From: Armatimonadetes bacterium UBA1398
GTDB taxonomy: Bacteria; Armatimonadota; Zipacnadia; UBA1398
Direction of reading: 5' to 3'
Assembly (NCBI GenBank): GCA_002305165.1
Contig: DBQI01000053.1
Span: 1 to 58,814 of the forward strand
DNA length: 58,814 nucleotides
In this document: piece by piece, positions 28,001 through 36,173 of the stretch
Layout: each line of letters begins with the position of its first letter
Position numbering within the stretch: the first letter of the stretch is position 1
Position numbers and translations under genes: made by a program
Notes under the pieces: model-generated
What the model was told of the DNA's origin: nothing
Seen by the model: only the letters and a program-made list of their open reading frames with translations
Databases searched by the model: none

Positions 28001-28133
28001 GCTGAAGTCCGTCACGGAGACGAACATCCTGGAGGAGGACGTAGAGCCTGTCAGACTGAGCGGAGGCTCAGCTCAGTCCGTCGAGGTCTACCTGAGGCCC
28101 TTTGAGATCAAGACCCTGAGGTGCGAGCTGTAG
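25047..28133 (+). CDS. Alpha-mannosidase, GH38 family
   Basis: About 1028 residues. GH38 catalytic domain: metal ligands H248 and D250 (SHIDTAWLWP), nucleophile D360 (WLPDVFGYSAALPQI), third histidine H504 (LELHRGTLTS), helical linker near DAWKLLLLNQFHDILPGSS, then the large beta-sandwich C-terminal region. Hydrolyses alpha-mannosides by a zinc-dependent retaining mechanism. No signal peptide, so a cytoplasmic enzyme. Start at ATG 25047 with GAGGAG 13 bases upstream; GTG at 25026 has no ribosome site. Downstream a perfect palindrome separates it from the convergent enolase-like gene. Confidence 0.93.
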   Translation: MLTDPKVFPKLRGILARYMELRYYKVAEVEAEMVQVTEHHRYEPSQLKWKPAKRGTKWGDSGVTAWFRGDITLPPECDKRKVFIRASTGGESLFLVDGRANGVFDGNHPVVCLTTKASPGTTYHLAFEAYAGHTFPGTQPFDNGPTITKNSCVFEGIDVVLERREVTEFCTELLILLQLAHTLPENSLRRGRIQAALAKVFAAVEAIPDPDSESWQPGLRAARRTMGPLLKLRNSPTTPTTGIIAASHIDTAWLWPVAETWRKCARTFSSALNLMEQYPGMIWLQPAPCHAEVMRQEYPELFERMKAAVKSGRWEPNGAMWVEPDANMPSGEAFVRQVLVAQRWTRQHFGYTGDTLWLPDVFGYSAALPQILQLGRVEFFCTTKMAWNDTTRHPYETFRWKGIDGSTVLTNLNVHNSWPDPQRLIEQWNWIQHKDVDDRALLAYGHGDGGGGPMAEMLEVAGKLADLEGCPRARHTTLSDFMKGIRDEYERIPEWSGELYLELHRGTLTSIAGIKKGNRTAEIALREAEFLSVLSRLHGGEYPSERLLDAWKLLLLNQFHDILPGSSIAQVNDEAIEDFARVRAMATDAVDSALRGLAGPEGQDALVVANSLSWPRTGEIALRGVPEGLAPLLDGAVHQTVEDVSGDSLLLLGNLTLQPLATTVVPLSVAPTAPAPSSPFRVTRNGVETPFAKVRLNARGEITSLVDRATGREVIGREGGNVLLLGEDIPAAWDNWDIDADQAAKMEAVATLVRREVVAEGPLQLRLRSTYSLTDSSTITQDMVFHSTSPRIDFETRVDWHEKRKLLKAAFDLEVLADSARHEIQYGHVERPTHRNLPQDRARFEVCAHKWTDLSENGFGVALLNDCKYGVAVHGSWVGFSLIKSGVHPDDRGDEGVHLFTYSLLPHAGGFTVPSVVRPAYELNVPVSWTLAAQGASATEAPVTLRSDTAIIETLKWAEDGDAFIVRLYDAGKTGSKVRLKFGLPLKSVTETNILEEDVEPVRLSGGSAQSVEVYLRPFEIKTLRCEL

Positions 28134-28135
28134 CG

Positions 28136-28167
28136 GAGCGCGGTTGGGCCGCGGCCCAACCGCGCTC
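28136..28167. terminator. Bidirectional terminator palindrome overlapping a stop codon
   Basis: A perfect 15-base inverted repeat with only two bases between the arms (28136-28150, 28153-28167). It begins three bases after the mannosidase stop and reaches into the stop codon of the convergent enolase-like gene (28166-28168). It can serve both transcripts. Confidence 0.65.
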
Positions 28168-29398
28168 ACCGCGTCGACTCCTCCGCCATCGCCGCCAACC
28201 TTGCTTCATCGACCTCCACCCCAAGGCCGGGGCCGCTCGGGACGTCGATGGTCCCGTCACTTCCAGGGACGAGAGGCTCAGTGAGCACCGAGCCATCCAG
28301 GAACTGGGGACCGTTCAGGGCTGCCGGGAACCTCAGCCCAAACGCCCCATACAGCGCCAAAGAGGCGGCAAGGGATAGGTCGGGGTCGGTCAGGCCGCTC
28401 CCGAGGAAGAGCAGCCCGGCATCCTCGAGAATCTCCAACTGCCGCCGCGCGGGCAACAGTCCCCCGACCCGGGCGGGCTTCATCGCCATCCCATCGAGCA
28501 TGTCCAGGCGAATGAACTCCAGCAAGTCGTCAGGCGAGATCACGCCCTCATCCATCAGGATGGGGATGGGGCTCATCTTCTTGATCTCTCGGTAGGCGGT
28601 GATCCGGTTGGGGGGCAGTGGCTGCTCGAGCACGTCGACGCCCGCGTCCGCGAGCCTCGGAATCGCCTCCATGGCCGTGGCGGGGTCGTATCCGCCGTTC
28701 GCATCGGCCCATAGGAAGCCGTCAGGGACGTTCGCCCGGACGATGCGGCACAGTTCCACGTCGTAGGCCGGGTCAGGGGCGACCTTGACATTGAAGTTGC
28801 GGTATCCGCGTTCCCAGCCCTGCTGGATCAACCCCTCCGTCTCATTGAGATCCGCGGGGTTCAGGGTCCAGCTCATCGTGATCGGTCCGCCAGGGCTCCG
28901 CCCCCAGAGGTCGGCGAGGCGTATGTTGCTCGCCTTACAGACGAGGTCATGAAGCGCTGAGTCTATCCCCGCCTTGCAGATGGGTTGGCCTGTGGTGAAG
29001 CCGTTCGCGATGTTCGCATTCATGGCTGCATGGATGCTCTCGAGGTCGAAGGGATCCATGCCGATGAGGACCGGCTTGAGATACACCTCGATGGTGCTTG
29101 CGACCGTCTCGAGAGTCTCGTAGCTCCACTTGGGGATGGGGACACTCTGGCCCCACCCCACATGGCCTGCGGAGCCCTCTATGCGCACCACGACCGCCGC
29201 CCGGCCGACGGGCGTGCCTGGCGGCCCCTCGAAGAACTTGAACCGGCCGATGGTGGGGTACCGGATGGGGGTGAGATCGATCCTCTCGATCACGGCGCGG
29301 CCCTCCTGCATCGCGTCAGCGCGGCGCTCCATGGCGGCGGCCAGGCCCAGCAGACCCGTGCCGAGGCCCACGAGGAAATCACGGCGCGAAGTGCTCAC
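28166..29398 (-). CDS. Tat-exported mandelate racemase/muconate lactonising (enolase superfamily) enzyme
   Basis: 410 residues from GTG at 29398, chosen for GGGAAGGGAG eight bases upstream. Twin-arginine signal TSRRDFLVGLG followed by a hydrophobic stretch. Enolase-superfamily signatures: lysine in FNVKVAPD, metal ligands in LWADANGGYD, DVLEQPLPP and ILMDEGV, and a second lysine in GMAMKPARVGG. The paired lysines suggest the muconate-lactonising subgroup, which includes epimerases and cycloisomerases. Export is unusual, as most family members are cytoplasmic; it may act on sugar acids or acylated sugars in the periplasm (inference). Monocistronic by spacing. Confidence 0.85.
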   Translation of the reverse strand: MSTSRRDFLVGLGTGLLGLAAAMERRADAMQEGRAVIERIDLTPIRYPTIGRFKFFEGPPGTPVGRAAVVVRIEGSAGHVGWGQSVPIPKWSYETLETVASTIEVYLKPVLIGMDPFDLESIHAAMNANIANGFTTGQPICKAGIDSALHDLVCKASNIRLADLWGRSPGGPITMSWTLNPADLNETEGLIQQGWERGYRNFNVKVAPDPAYDVELCRIVRANVPDGFLWADANGGYDPATAMEAIPRLADAGVDVLEQPLPPNRITAYREIKKMSPIPILMDEGVISPDDLLEFIRLDMLDGMAMKPARVGGLLPARRQLEILEDAGLLFLGSGLTDPDLSLAASLALYGAFGLRFPAALNGPQFLDGSVLTEPLVPGSDGTIDVPSGPGLGVEVDEARLAAMAEESTR

Positions 29399-29665
29399 GG
29401 CAGCGGCTCCCTTCCCTACTACGAGAGGAGTTCCGTCCACAACCCGAGAGGCCCCTGCGCCGACGGCACGAGGTGCGTACACTCCACGCGTGCATGTTCG
29501 CCGAAGGCGTGAGGAGTACGCTGGGATCGGGCGCCTGAGGCACGGCTCGTCTCATAGCGCGAGATGCCTCCCGCTAGTCCTCCTGCGACAACCGGCTCCC
29601 ATCGAGCCTCTGGACCTGCCACACACGAATGGCGGCCGCATTGAGCGAGATCGACCCCGACGCCC
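29399..29665. other. Spacer between the aminotransferase and enolase-like genes
   Basis: 267 bases, both flanking genes on the minus strand. Apart from the ribosome site of the enolase-like gene at its left end I recognise no gene or strong promoter. A loose inverted repeat (GAGGCA/TGCCTC, about 20 bases apart) lies near 29536-29570. Confidence 0.35.
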
Positions 29666-30811
29666 TCACCGATCGCCCAGAAGCACCCCGTCGATCGCCT
29701 CGAAAGCGTGGATCACTTCGTCGACCGTGTTGTAGGCGTGGGGAGAGAAGCGCAGACCGCCGCCCCGGGTTGAGACGTTCACGCCGCGCGGGCGCAGTGC
29801 GTCGGCGATGGCCTGGTGATCGACTTCACCGAGGCTGGCGATGACGATGCCCGAGCGCTCCTCGCGCCGCGCAGTCGGGGTCAGCACCTCGAAGCCGCGT
29901 CGCTCGGCCTCCTCGATGACCACGTCCGTCAGCTCCAGGATTCGTGACGAGATCCACTCCACGCCCCACCCAGCAAGCATCTCCACCGACGCGGCCAGCC
30001 CCGCCGCGGGTATCGTCTGGGGCGCTCCCTCCTCGAACCTGCGAGCGTCGGGCCTGAGGGTGAGGTCGTACTCGGTGAAGTCCATCGCATCGGTCACGCT
30101 GAGCCAGCCGACATGGACCGGTTCGAGCGTGTCGAGCAGCTCGCGACGGCAGTAGACGAAACCGACGCCCTCGGGCCCCAGCATCCATTTGTGCCCATTC
30201 GCTGCGGCCATATCGATGGGGGTCCGGCTCACATCGAGAGGCATGGCGCCCACGCCCTGAATCACGTCAACGACGAAGGTGATGCCCCGCTCCCGGCAGA
30301 GGCTGCCGATGCTGTCCAGGTCGGTGCGGAACCCAGTCCCAAACTGGACGTAGCTGAGGGCCACCACCTTCACGGTGTCATCGAGGCCCTCGCGAATGAG
30401 GTCCACGGTGATCCGACCACCGATGGGGTCGAGGAACCTCGTCTCTACGCCCTTCCGCCGTAGCGCGAGCCAGGGGTACACGTTCGCGGGGAACTCCCCG
30501 CGGCAGACGACGACGCGATCACCTTCGCCAAGGGGCAGTCCATTGGCCGCGAGCAGAAGTCCCTGGGAGGTGCTCTTGATGTAGGCGATCTCGTCCTCGC
30601 CAGCGCCGATCAGTCGCGCGAAGGCGCTCCGCCCCCGGTCGCCGGCCTCCCACCATCGGGGCAGGTGCGTGGAGCCCTCCTCGCAGATGTCCCGCGCCGC
30701 GTCGACCATCGCGTCACGGCAGGGTCCACTCAGCGGCCCCACAGCCGCGTGGTCCAGGTAGATCCGGTTCTGGGTGATAGGCATAGCGGAGCGAGCGGTC
30801 GCGACATCCAT
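29666..30811 (-). CDS. PLP-dependent class V aminotransferase (cysteine desulfurase-like fold)
   Basis: 381 residues from the ATG at 30811 (GAAGGAG seven bases upstream). Fold type I pattern: cofactor aspartate D182 in FVVDVIQG, likely PLP-binding lysine K208 in ANGHKWMLGPEG, and C-terminal arginine region TRGGGLRFSPHAYN. Closest in style to isopenicillin-N-epimerase or selenocysteine-lyase-like members, so not necessarily an NifS/IscS enzyme. Directly after mnmE (78-base gap) on the same strand; a sulfur-related role with mnmE is possible but not shown. Confidence 0.85.
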   Translation of the reverse strand: MDVATARSAMPITQNRIYLDHAAVGPLSGPCRDAMVDAARDICEEGSTHLPRWWEAGDRGRSAFARLIGAGEDEIAYIKSTSQGLLLAANGLPLGEGDRVVVCRGEFPANVYPWLALRRKGVETRFLDPIGGRITVDLIREGLDDTVKVVALSYVQFGTGFRTDLDSIGSLCRERGITFVVDVIQGVGAMPLDVSRTPIDMAAANGHKWMLGPEGVGFVYCRRELLDTLEPVHVGWLSVTDAMDFTEYDLTLRPDARRFEEGAPQTIPAAGLAASVEMLAGWGVEWISSRILELTDVVIEEAERRGFEVLTPTARREERSGIVIASLGEVDHQAIADALRPRGVNVSTRGGGLRFSPHAYNTVDEVIHAFEAIDGVLLGDR

Positions 30812-30889
30812 GTAGTATCTCCTTCGCACATCGGCGGTAGGGAGTACGTTCGCACGCATGGCGCCGTTCCCTTGCGTGGGCGGCAGCTC

Positions 30890-32260
30890 CTATTTCCCGA
30901 GGCAGAAGGTGGAGAAGATGAGGTCGATCATGTCCTCTGTAGCCGATCCACCCAGGATCTCGTCCAGCGTCTCGGCGGCCTCCCTCAGGTCTTGGCACGC
31001 CAAGTCCACCGGGACGCCGGAGTCAGCCCCATCCACCGCCCTCTCGAGCGCTCGGAGTGCCCGACGGACACAGTCCGCGTGACGCGCGCTGGTGAGCAGG
31101 ATCTCCCCAGGGTCGGCGGCTTCGGAGGTGAGGGCGTTGGCCAGAGCCGTTCCGAGGGGCTGAACGCCCTCGGGCGATAGGGCGCAGGTCTCCGCCGAGC
31201 CGAGGGGGGGCGCATAGGGCAGAGGGCCGAGCATCGAGGGCAGATCGGACTTGTTCCGGCAGGCGAGCCAAGGCCGCTCGTCGTCCCGGAGCGAATCGAG
31301 CAGAGCAGCATCCTCGGGCTGCAACGACTGGCTCGCGTCGAACACGGCCACCAGGATGTCGCTTCGCTCGATAGCGTCCTCGGTGCGCGCGATGCCCAGC
31401 CGCTCCACCTCATCGCCCGGCGCCCGGCGTAGGCCAGCCGTGTCAACCAGGCGGACGGGGATGCCGGCAAGGTCCAGCCACTCCTCGATGGTGTCGCGGG
31501 TGGTTCCCGGGACGGCGGTCACTATGGCCCGCTCAACACCCAGCAGGGCGTTGAGAAGGCTCGATTTGCCCGTGTTCGGGCGGCCCACCAGCGCGACGGT
31601 GACGCCGTCCCGGATACGGCGACCGGCGGACCATCCGTCGTGCAGGCGGCGCAAGTCGTTCAGGATGGGCGCCGCGTGGGCGGCCAGGTCGGCGCTGCCC
31701 AGGGAGACGATGTCCTCATCCGGGAAGTCCAGGGTTACCTCGATGGAGGCAGCAAACGCCAACAGGCGATCCCTGATCTGCCTGACGGGCCTCGACACCC
31801 CCCCCTGAAGTTGGCGCAGGGATGCGCGAGCGGCGAGTCGAGTTCGCGATCGGATCAAGTCGCAGACCGCCTCGGCCTGGGCCAGATCTAGTTTCCCGTT
31901 CACATAGGCCCGTTTGGAGAACTCGCCCGGCGCGGCTGGTCGCGCTCCCTGAGACAGCAGAAGCTCCAGCACGTCACCGACCACGACCCTCCCACCGTGG
32001 CAGACGACCTCGACCATCTCCTCCCCCGTGTAGCTTGCGCCCTCCGGGTAGCAGGTCACGACCGCCTCATCGACCGGCTCGGTCGCCTCAACGCTATGCA
32101 GCAAGCCGACCATGGCCGTTCGAGGACCAGCGAAGCGGCCGGAACGGGGACTGAAGACCCCCCGGACAGCCGCGATCGCTCCCGGTCCGGACACTCGAAC
32201 CACGGCGAGAGCGGCTTCGCCGGGCGCCGTAGCGATCTGGGCAATGAGATCTGAGACCAT
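30890..32260 (-). CDS. mnmE: tRNA modification GTPase MnmE
   Basis: 456 residues, the usual family length. N-terminal folate-binding domain, helical domain, then an inserted G domain with G1 GRPNTGKS (226-233), G2-region GTTRDTIEE, G3 DTAGL (273-277) and G4 NKSD. It ends with the catalytic tail FCLGK. With MnmG it makes the cmnm5U34 wobble modification; mnmG is not in this window. No Shine-Dalgarno site is visible before the ATG; an extended -10-like TGCTAAGAT lies eight bases upstream, so the transcript may be leaderless (inference). Confidence 0.96.
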   Translation of the reverse strand: MVSDLIAQIATAPGEAALAVVRVSGPGAIAAVRGVFSPRSGRFAGPRTAMVGLLHSVEATEPVDEAVVTCYPEGASYTGEEMVEVVCHGGRVVVGDVLELLLSQGARPAAPGEFSKRAYVNGKLDLAQAEAVCDLIRSRTRLAARASLRQLQGGVSRPVRQIRDRLLAFAASIEVTLDFPDEDIVSLGSADLAAHAAPILNDLRRLHDGWSAGRRIRDGVTVALVGRPNTGKSSLLNALLGVERAIVTAVPGTTRDTIEEWLDLAGIPVRLVDTAGLRRAPGDEVERLGIARTEDAIERSDILVAVFDASQSLQPEDAALLDSLRDDERPWLACRNKSDLPSMLGPLPYAPPLGSAETCALSPEGVQPLGTALANALTSEAADPGEILLTSARHADCVRRALRALERAVDGADSGVPVDLACQDLREAAETLDEILGGSATEDMIDLIFSTFCLGK

Positions 32261-32332
32261 GGAGGTATCTTAGCATTGACAGAGATGAACCACGGATGAA
32301 GGTCTAACCCGCCCGCGAGTCTAAGGGTACAC

Positions 32333-32369
32333 TACAATGTGAGAGCGCGGCGGAGAGTCGTCGCCGCGC
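32333..32369 (+). promoter_or_regulatory. Possible promoter -10 and leader hairpin before the lipoprotein operon
   Basis: TACAAT at 32333-32338 resembles a -10 box, though no good -35 is present. An 8-base inverted repeat (32345-32352 with 32362-32369) follows in what would be the early transcript, about 38 bases before the GTG start at 32407. Confidence 0.3.
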
Positions 32370-32406
32370 CGAGGCAACACGCGACCGCCCCGGGGGTGGA
32401 TGCAGA

Positions 32407-34902
32407 GTGACACACAGCCTGCGCTACGTAACGGCCCTACTCATGCTGGCCCTAGCCGCCGTTCTGGGGGGGTGCCACCGTGGGAGTCAGGATGAGATCG
32501 TTCCCGAGCAGCCGCCTAAGCTCGATGTGACCTACATGAATGATCGCGGCATTACGGCGACGGGTTTCGAGGTTGGCGACTCGGTTTTCGCGTCGATCGG
32601 TGGACTCAAATCGCGCACATCCTACGATGTGGCACTCCACGGTCCGGTCACCCCTGCGGCTCCTCCCATCGAGCCTGCCGCAACCGGCGCAGACGGTCCC
32701 CCCGCGGTGCCGTCAGAGGCCTCTGGTTCCGCTTCGGCGCGCGGTACAGCGCGCCCGCCAGCCTCCGGTGCGCCGGAGGAGCTGTCCCCGGAAGAGGCCG
32801 GCACCTCGGACCCAGAGGTGCTCGACCTGCTAAGCGGCCAGAGCGATAAGTGGCCGGCCGGCCAGCCCTCCCCGACCGCTGACGGCATGGAGCCCGCACG
32901 TACCAGTCCCGCGCCGGTGTCGACGCCCACGGAGCCACCGGATCAGGGGCCCGAACCAACGGGCGGCGAGGAGACCGCCCCGGCCGCTGCCTCAGAGGAA
33001 TCGGAGCCAGCACCCGCGCTTGACACCCCATCGGTGGAGGAGCCCATTGGGGCCCTTGTGGCGCAAGGAAGCCTCATCACTGACGGCGAGGGCAAGATAC
33101 CGGCGACGGCCATCGCGCGATCCATCGGGGTCCTGAGCGGCTCCGGTATTGGGCAGTACACGCTCCTCGTCACCTCCGAGGGGACCGAGGTGGGCCGCTC
33201 GACATTCGTCGTCACCGAGGGGTCACGACCGCTCGTGCACGCCAGCGATGCCACTGGCAAGCCCGTGCTGCGCTTCACTCGAAACGGCGACACATCCGTG
33301 TGGGTCGCTGCCCGCAAGCTGCCGCCTAGCACCGAGATCTCCGTCTTCATCGTGCCGGACAGCCCCAGATGGAAGAACGGCGACGGGCTGGACCCCGCGA
33401 ACGGTCGCGTCGTCGAGGGCACGACCGACGCGGGCGGCAAGCTCCTCGTGGAGGTCTGGCCGGCTCCTGATAGAGCCGGCGCCTACGACGTGGTGCTGGA
33501 CCTGGACAACGATGGGCTCCTGTCCCCGGACGATGTGGTTACGGGCGTGTGGACGACGGGCTTCGTCGTTGCCGACGATCCCCTCGTCCGCGGCGAGGTC
33601 GATCTCGTGACCCGCCTCGCCTGTGGTGAGGATGTGTACGCGGCAGGGCCGCGGGGACAACTGGGGAGCGATGAGTCCCTCTTCGTGTTCGGGGCTCCCC
33701 CGGTTGACGGCGCCCTCACCGCCGTGGCCGGTAGCATCCACGTGGTGCCACACCGGGACACCTGGGCGGACGGGGATGAGTTGATCTCCCGTCGCGCCGG
33801 GGGCGTCAGCCCACCCGCGATCGATCCCGCAGGCTTGACTCGGGTGCTCGCATGGCCGGAGCCGATGCTGCCGGGGCGCTATGACATCGTGGTCGATGTG
33901 GATGGCAACGGTGTCTACACCAAGGGTACCGATCTGGTCGATAACATCAGCGCGGGCGAGGCCGGGGTCATCGTCTCTGATGCCGGCAATCTGGTGACGG
34001 TGCGAGGCACCGTGGTGGATGACGACGGCGCGCCGATCGGCGGAGCCGTGGTGTCCAGCGACGCGGCGGCGAGTGATGTGACAACAACTGCGGAGGGGAC
34101 CTTCGCTCTCACCCAGGTTCTGCCGATCCCGACGACTCTTCGTGTCGTGGCCGATGGTTTCGCGCCCGCGACGGTCTCGGTCAGCGCCAAGCCCACGGAG
34201 GTCGAGGTGACGGTGCCTAAGGTCGTGCTCGCGTCGGGCGCGTCGGCCGGCAGCCCCTACTTCCCTCTGGTCGACGGCGCTGAGTGGAAGTACACCATCA
34301 ACCGCACGATCACGCGAAAGGTCACGGTGGCTGGCCTTGCCACCGAGTCCGTGACGACCCAGAGTGGAACCATGGTCCGCGGCCTCGCGGCCAGCTCCGA
34401 CGGAACCTATGTACTCACCGAGACCGAGACCGTGTTCGTTGAGTCGGCCGATCCCGATATGGCGGGGGAAAGGACGTGGACCCGATCGGTTCCCCTGGAG
34501 CAAGCCCCGGCGGGACTGAGCCGCGCGGGATCCGACGGCGGGCTCTGGTTGCCGGCGGAGGTAGTGGACGGGGCGGAGTACGTCGCCGGCCCCTTCGACT
34601 TTGGCGAGGCGAAGGTCTCGGGACGCGCGACGCTCGCCACAGGGGCTTCCGCGACCGCCGATTCGGGCCAGTACTCAGACTGCGTGCTGATCGAGATGGC
34701 GCCAGCCAGCGGCCTGGGCTTCGATCTCGGCAATACCACAGCAACGGGCACAGTGAAGCTGTGGCTAGCGCCGGAGGTAGGCGAGGTGCGCCGGGAGGCC
34801 ACGGTATCGCTGGATCTCCTAGGCAAGACGCCCGTGGGCGAATCCATGACCGGCGCCGTCACCGTGACCGAGACCCTGAACCTCATGAGGGCGGACCTGT
34901 AG
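32407..34902 (+). CDS. Large surface lipoprotein with carboxypeptidase-regulatory-like domain
   Basis: 831 residues; GTG start at 32407 with a G-rich ribosome site seven bases upstream. Lipobox LGGC near residue 23 predicts a lipid-anchored protein. Residues about 80-210 are a Pro/Ala/Glu/Thr-rich low-complexity stalk. Then come beta-rich repeats, two with a calcium-like DLDNDG / DVDGNG motif (VVLDLDNDGLLSPDDVV and IVVDVDGNGVYTKG), a carboxypeptidase-regulatory-like unit (VRGTVVDDDGAPIGGAVV), and a C-terminal beta domain (YFPLVDGAEWKYTI). No catalytic motif. First gene of a five-gene module with a PqqD-like protein and an ABC system. Function unknown; probably cell-surface binding. Confidence 0.78.
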   Translation: MTHSLRYVTALLMLALAAVLGGCHRGSQDEIVPEQPPKLDVTYMNDRGITATGFEVGDSVFASIGGLKSRTSYDVALHGPVTPAAPPIEPAATGADGPPAVPSEASGSASARGTARPPASGAPEELSPEEAGTSDPEVLDLLSGQSDKWPAGQPSPTADGMEPARTSPAPVSTPTEPPDQGPEPTGGEETAPAAASEESEPAPALDTPSVEEPIGALVAQGSLITDGEGKIPATAIARSIGVLSGSGIGQYTLLVTSEGTEVGRSTFVVTEGSRPLVHASDATGKPVLRFTRNGDTSVWVAARKLPPSTEISVFIVPDSPRWKNGDGLDPANGRVVEGTTDAGGKLLVEVWPAPDRAGAYDVVLDLDNDGLLSPDDVVTGVWTTGFVVADDPLVRGEVDLVTRLACGEDVYAAGPRGQLGSDESLFVFGAPPVDGALTAVAGSIHVVPHRDTWADGDELISRRAGGVSPPAIDPAGLTRVLAWPEPMLPGRYDIVVDVDGNGVYTKGTDLVDNISAGEAGVIVSDAGNLVTVRGTVVDDDGAPIGGAVVSSDAAASDVTTTAEGTFALTQVLPIPTTLRVVADGFAPATVSVSAKPTEVEVTVPKVVLASGASAGSPYFPLVDGAEWKYTINRTITRKVTVAGLATESVTTQSGTMVRGLAASSDGTYVLTETETVFVESADPDMAGERTWTRSVPLEQAPAGLSRAGSDGGLWLPAEVVDGAEYVAGPFDFGEAKVSGRATLATGASATADSGQYSDCVLIEMAPASGLGFDLGNTTATGTVKLWLAPEVGEVRREATVSLDLLGKTPVGESMTGAVTVTETLNLMRADL

Positions 34903-34933
34903 GCACGGCAGGCGCTATGGGAGGCTTAGTAGG

Positions 34934-35422
34934 TTGCAGTGGCTGAACGACTTTCTCGTCGCTAAGAACCGGCGTCAACTCACGCGCGAGGAGTCGCTTG
35001 GCGCGATACCGATACGCAACCCGGACGTGGACTGGGAAGAGGTCGATGGCGAGATGGGCGCCGAGGTCCTCCTCTCGGTGCCGCCTCCGAAGGGTGGAAT
35101 GGTTCGTTACCTCCGGCCCATCCTCATGCTGCCCACCAAACCTCGGCAGCTTCAGCTCGACGTGATGGGCAGCCACGTGTGGCGGCTCTGTGATGGCGAG
35201 CGCTCGGTGCTTGAGGTCAGTGATATCCTCCAGAGGGAGTACAGGCTGAGCCATCGTGAGTCCATGCTGTCCCTCACGAGCTATCTAAAGACCCTGGGGA
35301 AGCGGGGCTTGATGGCATTCGCGGTCCAACGTACCGCCGAACTCGACGGCGAGGAGCAGGACGAGCCGTCCGAGGCCGCGAAGACAGAGGAACTGGCCGA
35401 CGGGTCGGAGAATGCTCCATAG
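34934..35422 (+). CDS. PqqD-like (RRE-type) domain protein
   Basis: 162 residues from TTG at 34934, with GGGAGG nine bases upstream. Residues about 65-135 match PqqD: LDVMGSHVWRLCDGERSV, then ILQREYRL and a last helix. PqqD folds are peptide chaperones or recognition elements in RiPP pathways, but also occur alone next to ABC transporters. No precursor peptide or radical SAM gene is visible here. The N-terminal 60 residues and the acidic tail are unique. 31 bases after the lipoprotein and before the permease gene. Confidence 0.75.
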   Translation: MQWLNDFLVAKNRRQLTREESLGAIPIRNPDVDWEEVDGEMGAEVLLSVPPPKGGMVRYLRPILMLPTKPRQLQLDVMGSHVWRLCDGERSVLEVSDILQREYRLSHRESMLSLTSYLKTLGKRGLMAFAVQRTAELDGEEQDEPSEAAKTEELADGSENAP

Positions 35423-35507
35423 TTGCCGCTGTGGCCCGCAACGGCGTCTGTCGGGCCTATGGTGCGGTGTTCCCTCGGTACAGTCAGAGGAGTCGGTGGT
35501 GTAACCG

Positions 35508-36122
35508 TTGTCAGACCACTCGAAGTCGTGGAAGGTTGGGAAGGTCTCTCTCCCTCCCAGAGTAGCCCTGGAGATTAGCTGGAAGAACATCCAGGTGCGG
35601 TTTGGCAGGGCGATGATCACCGCCGCCGGCACCTGTCTGGGCATCGCCTTCCTCGTATCGGTGTGGGCGAACATCGCCATCGTGCTTGGCAGCGGCGAGC
35701 AGATCGACCCCGACGTGGAGATGCGGAACACCTGGTTGGTCATCATGTCCCTACTGGTGGCGGCCGTCGGCATCTCGAACTCCATGTTCATGGCGGTCAC
35801 CGAGCGGTACCGCGAGATCGGGACTATGAAGTGCCTGGGCGCCGTCGACCGCTTCGTCGTCGAGCTCTTCCTAATCGAGTCCGGGATGCTCGGGGGCGTT
35901 GGGGCGATCATCGGCGGGATAGCGGGATTCCTCGTGATGCTCCTGGTGAGCCTCGTCAAGCGCAAGGCGGGGGATTTCTTCGGCATGGACTGGTCATACA
36001 TGGGTGCCCATTTCGTGTATGCCATCTTGATCGGTATGTTCATATCCGTCGTGGCTGCGGCGTTCCCCGCCGCCCGGGCCGCGAAGCTGCCGCCTGCGGC
36101 GGCATTGAGATCTGACGTTTAG
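35508..36122 (+). CDS. Minimal FtsX/MacB-type ABC transporter permease
   Basis: 204 residues. The only in-frame start is TTG at 35508, because a stop codon lies two codons upstream; the ribosome site (GAGGAG) is 15 bases away, so translation may be weak or coupled. N-terminal helix with preceding amphipathic part (LEISWKNIQVRFGRA), then three more helices with the FtsX core signature (ERYREIGTMKCLGA). The large extracytoplasmic domain usual in MacB/LolC between helices 1 and 2 is missing (loop of about 12 residues). Pairs with the following ATPase gene. Confidence 0.82.
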   Translation: MSDHSKSWKVGKVSLPPRVALEISWKNIQVRFGRAMITAAGTCLGIAFLVSVWANIAIVLGSGEQIDPDVEMRNTWLVIMSLLVAAVGISNSMFMAVTERYREIGTMKCLGAVDRFVVELFLIESGMLGGVGAIIGGIAGFLVMLLVSLVKRKAGDFFGMDWSYMGAHFVYAILIGMFISVVAAAFPAARAAKLPPAAALRSDV

Positions 36123-36173
36123 GTACGGGCCATATCGATTGCCGCCCCCGTGGGGCGGCGGAAGGAAGCGTGG

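Noticed and set aside
33223..34503. 426-codon minus-strand open frame
   Set aside because: Antisense to the large lipoprotein gene; arginine/histidine-rich shadow product.
34934..35422. RiPP biosynthesis cluster
   Set aside because: A PqqD-like protein and an ABC pair are present, but no precursor peptide, radical SAM, cyclodehydratase or peptidase gene was seen; kept only as a finding on the module.
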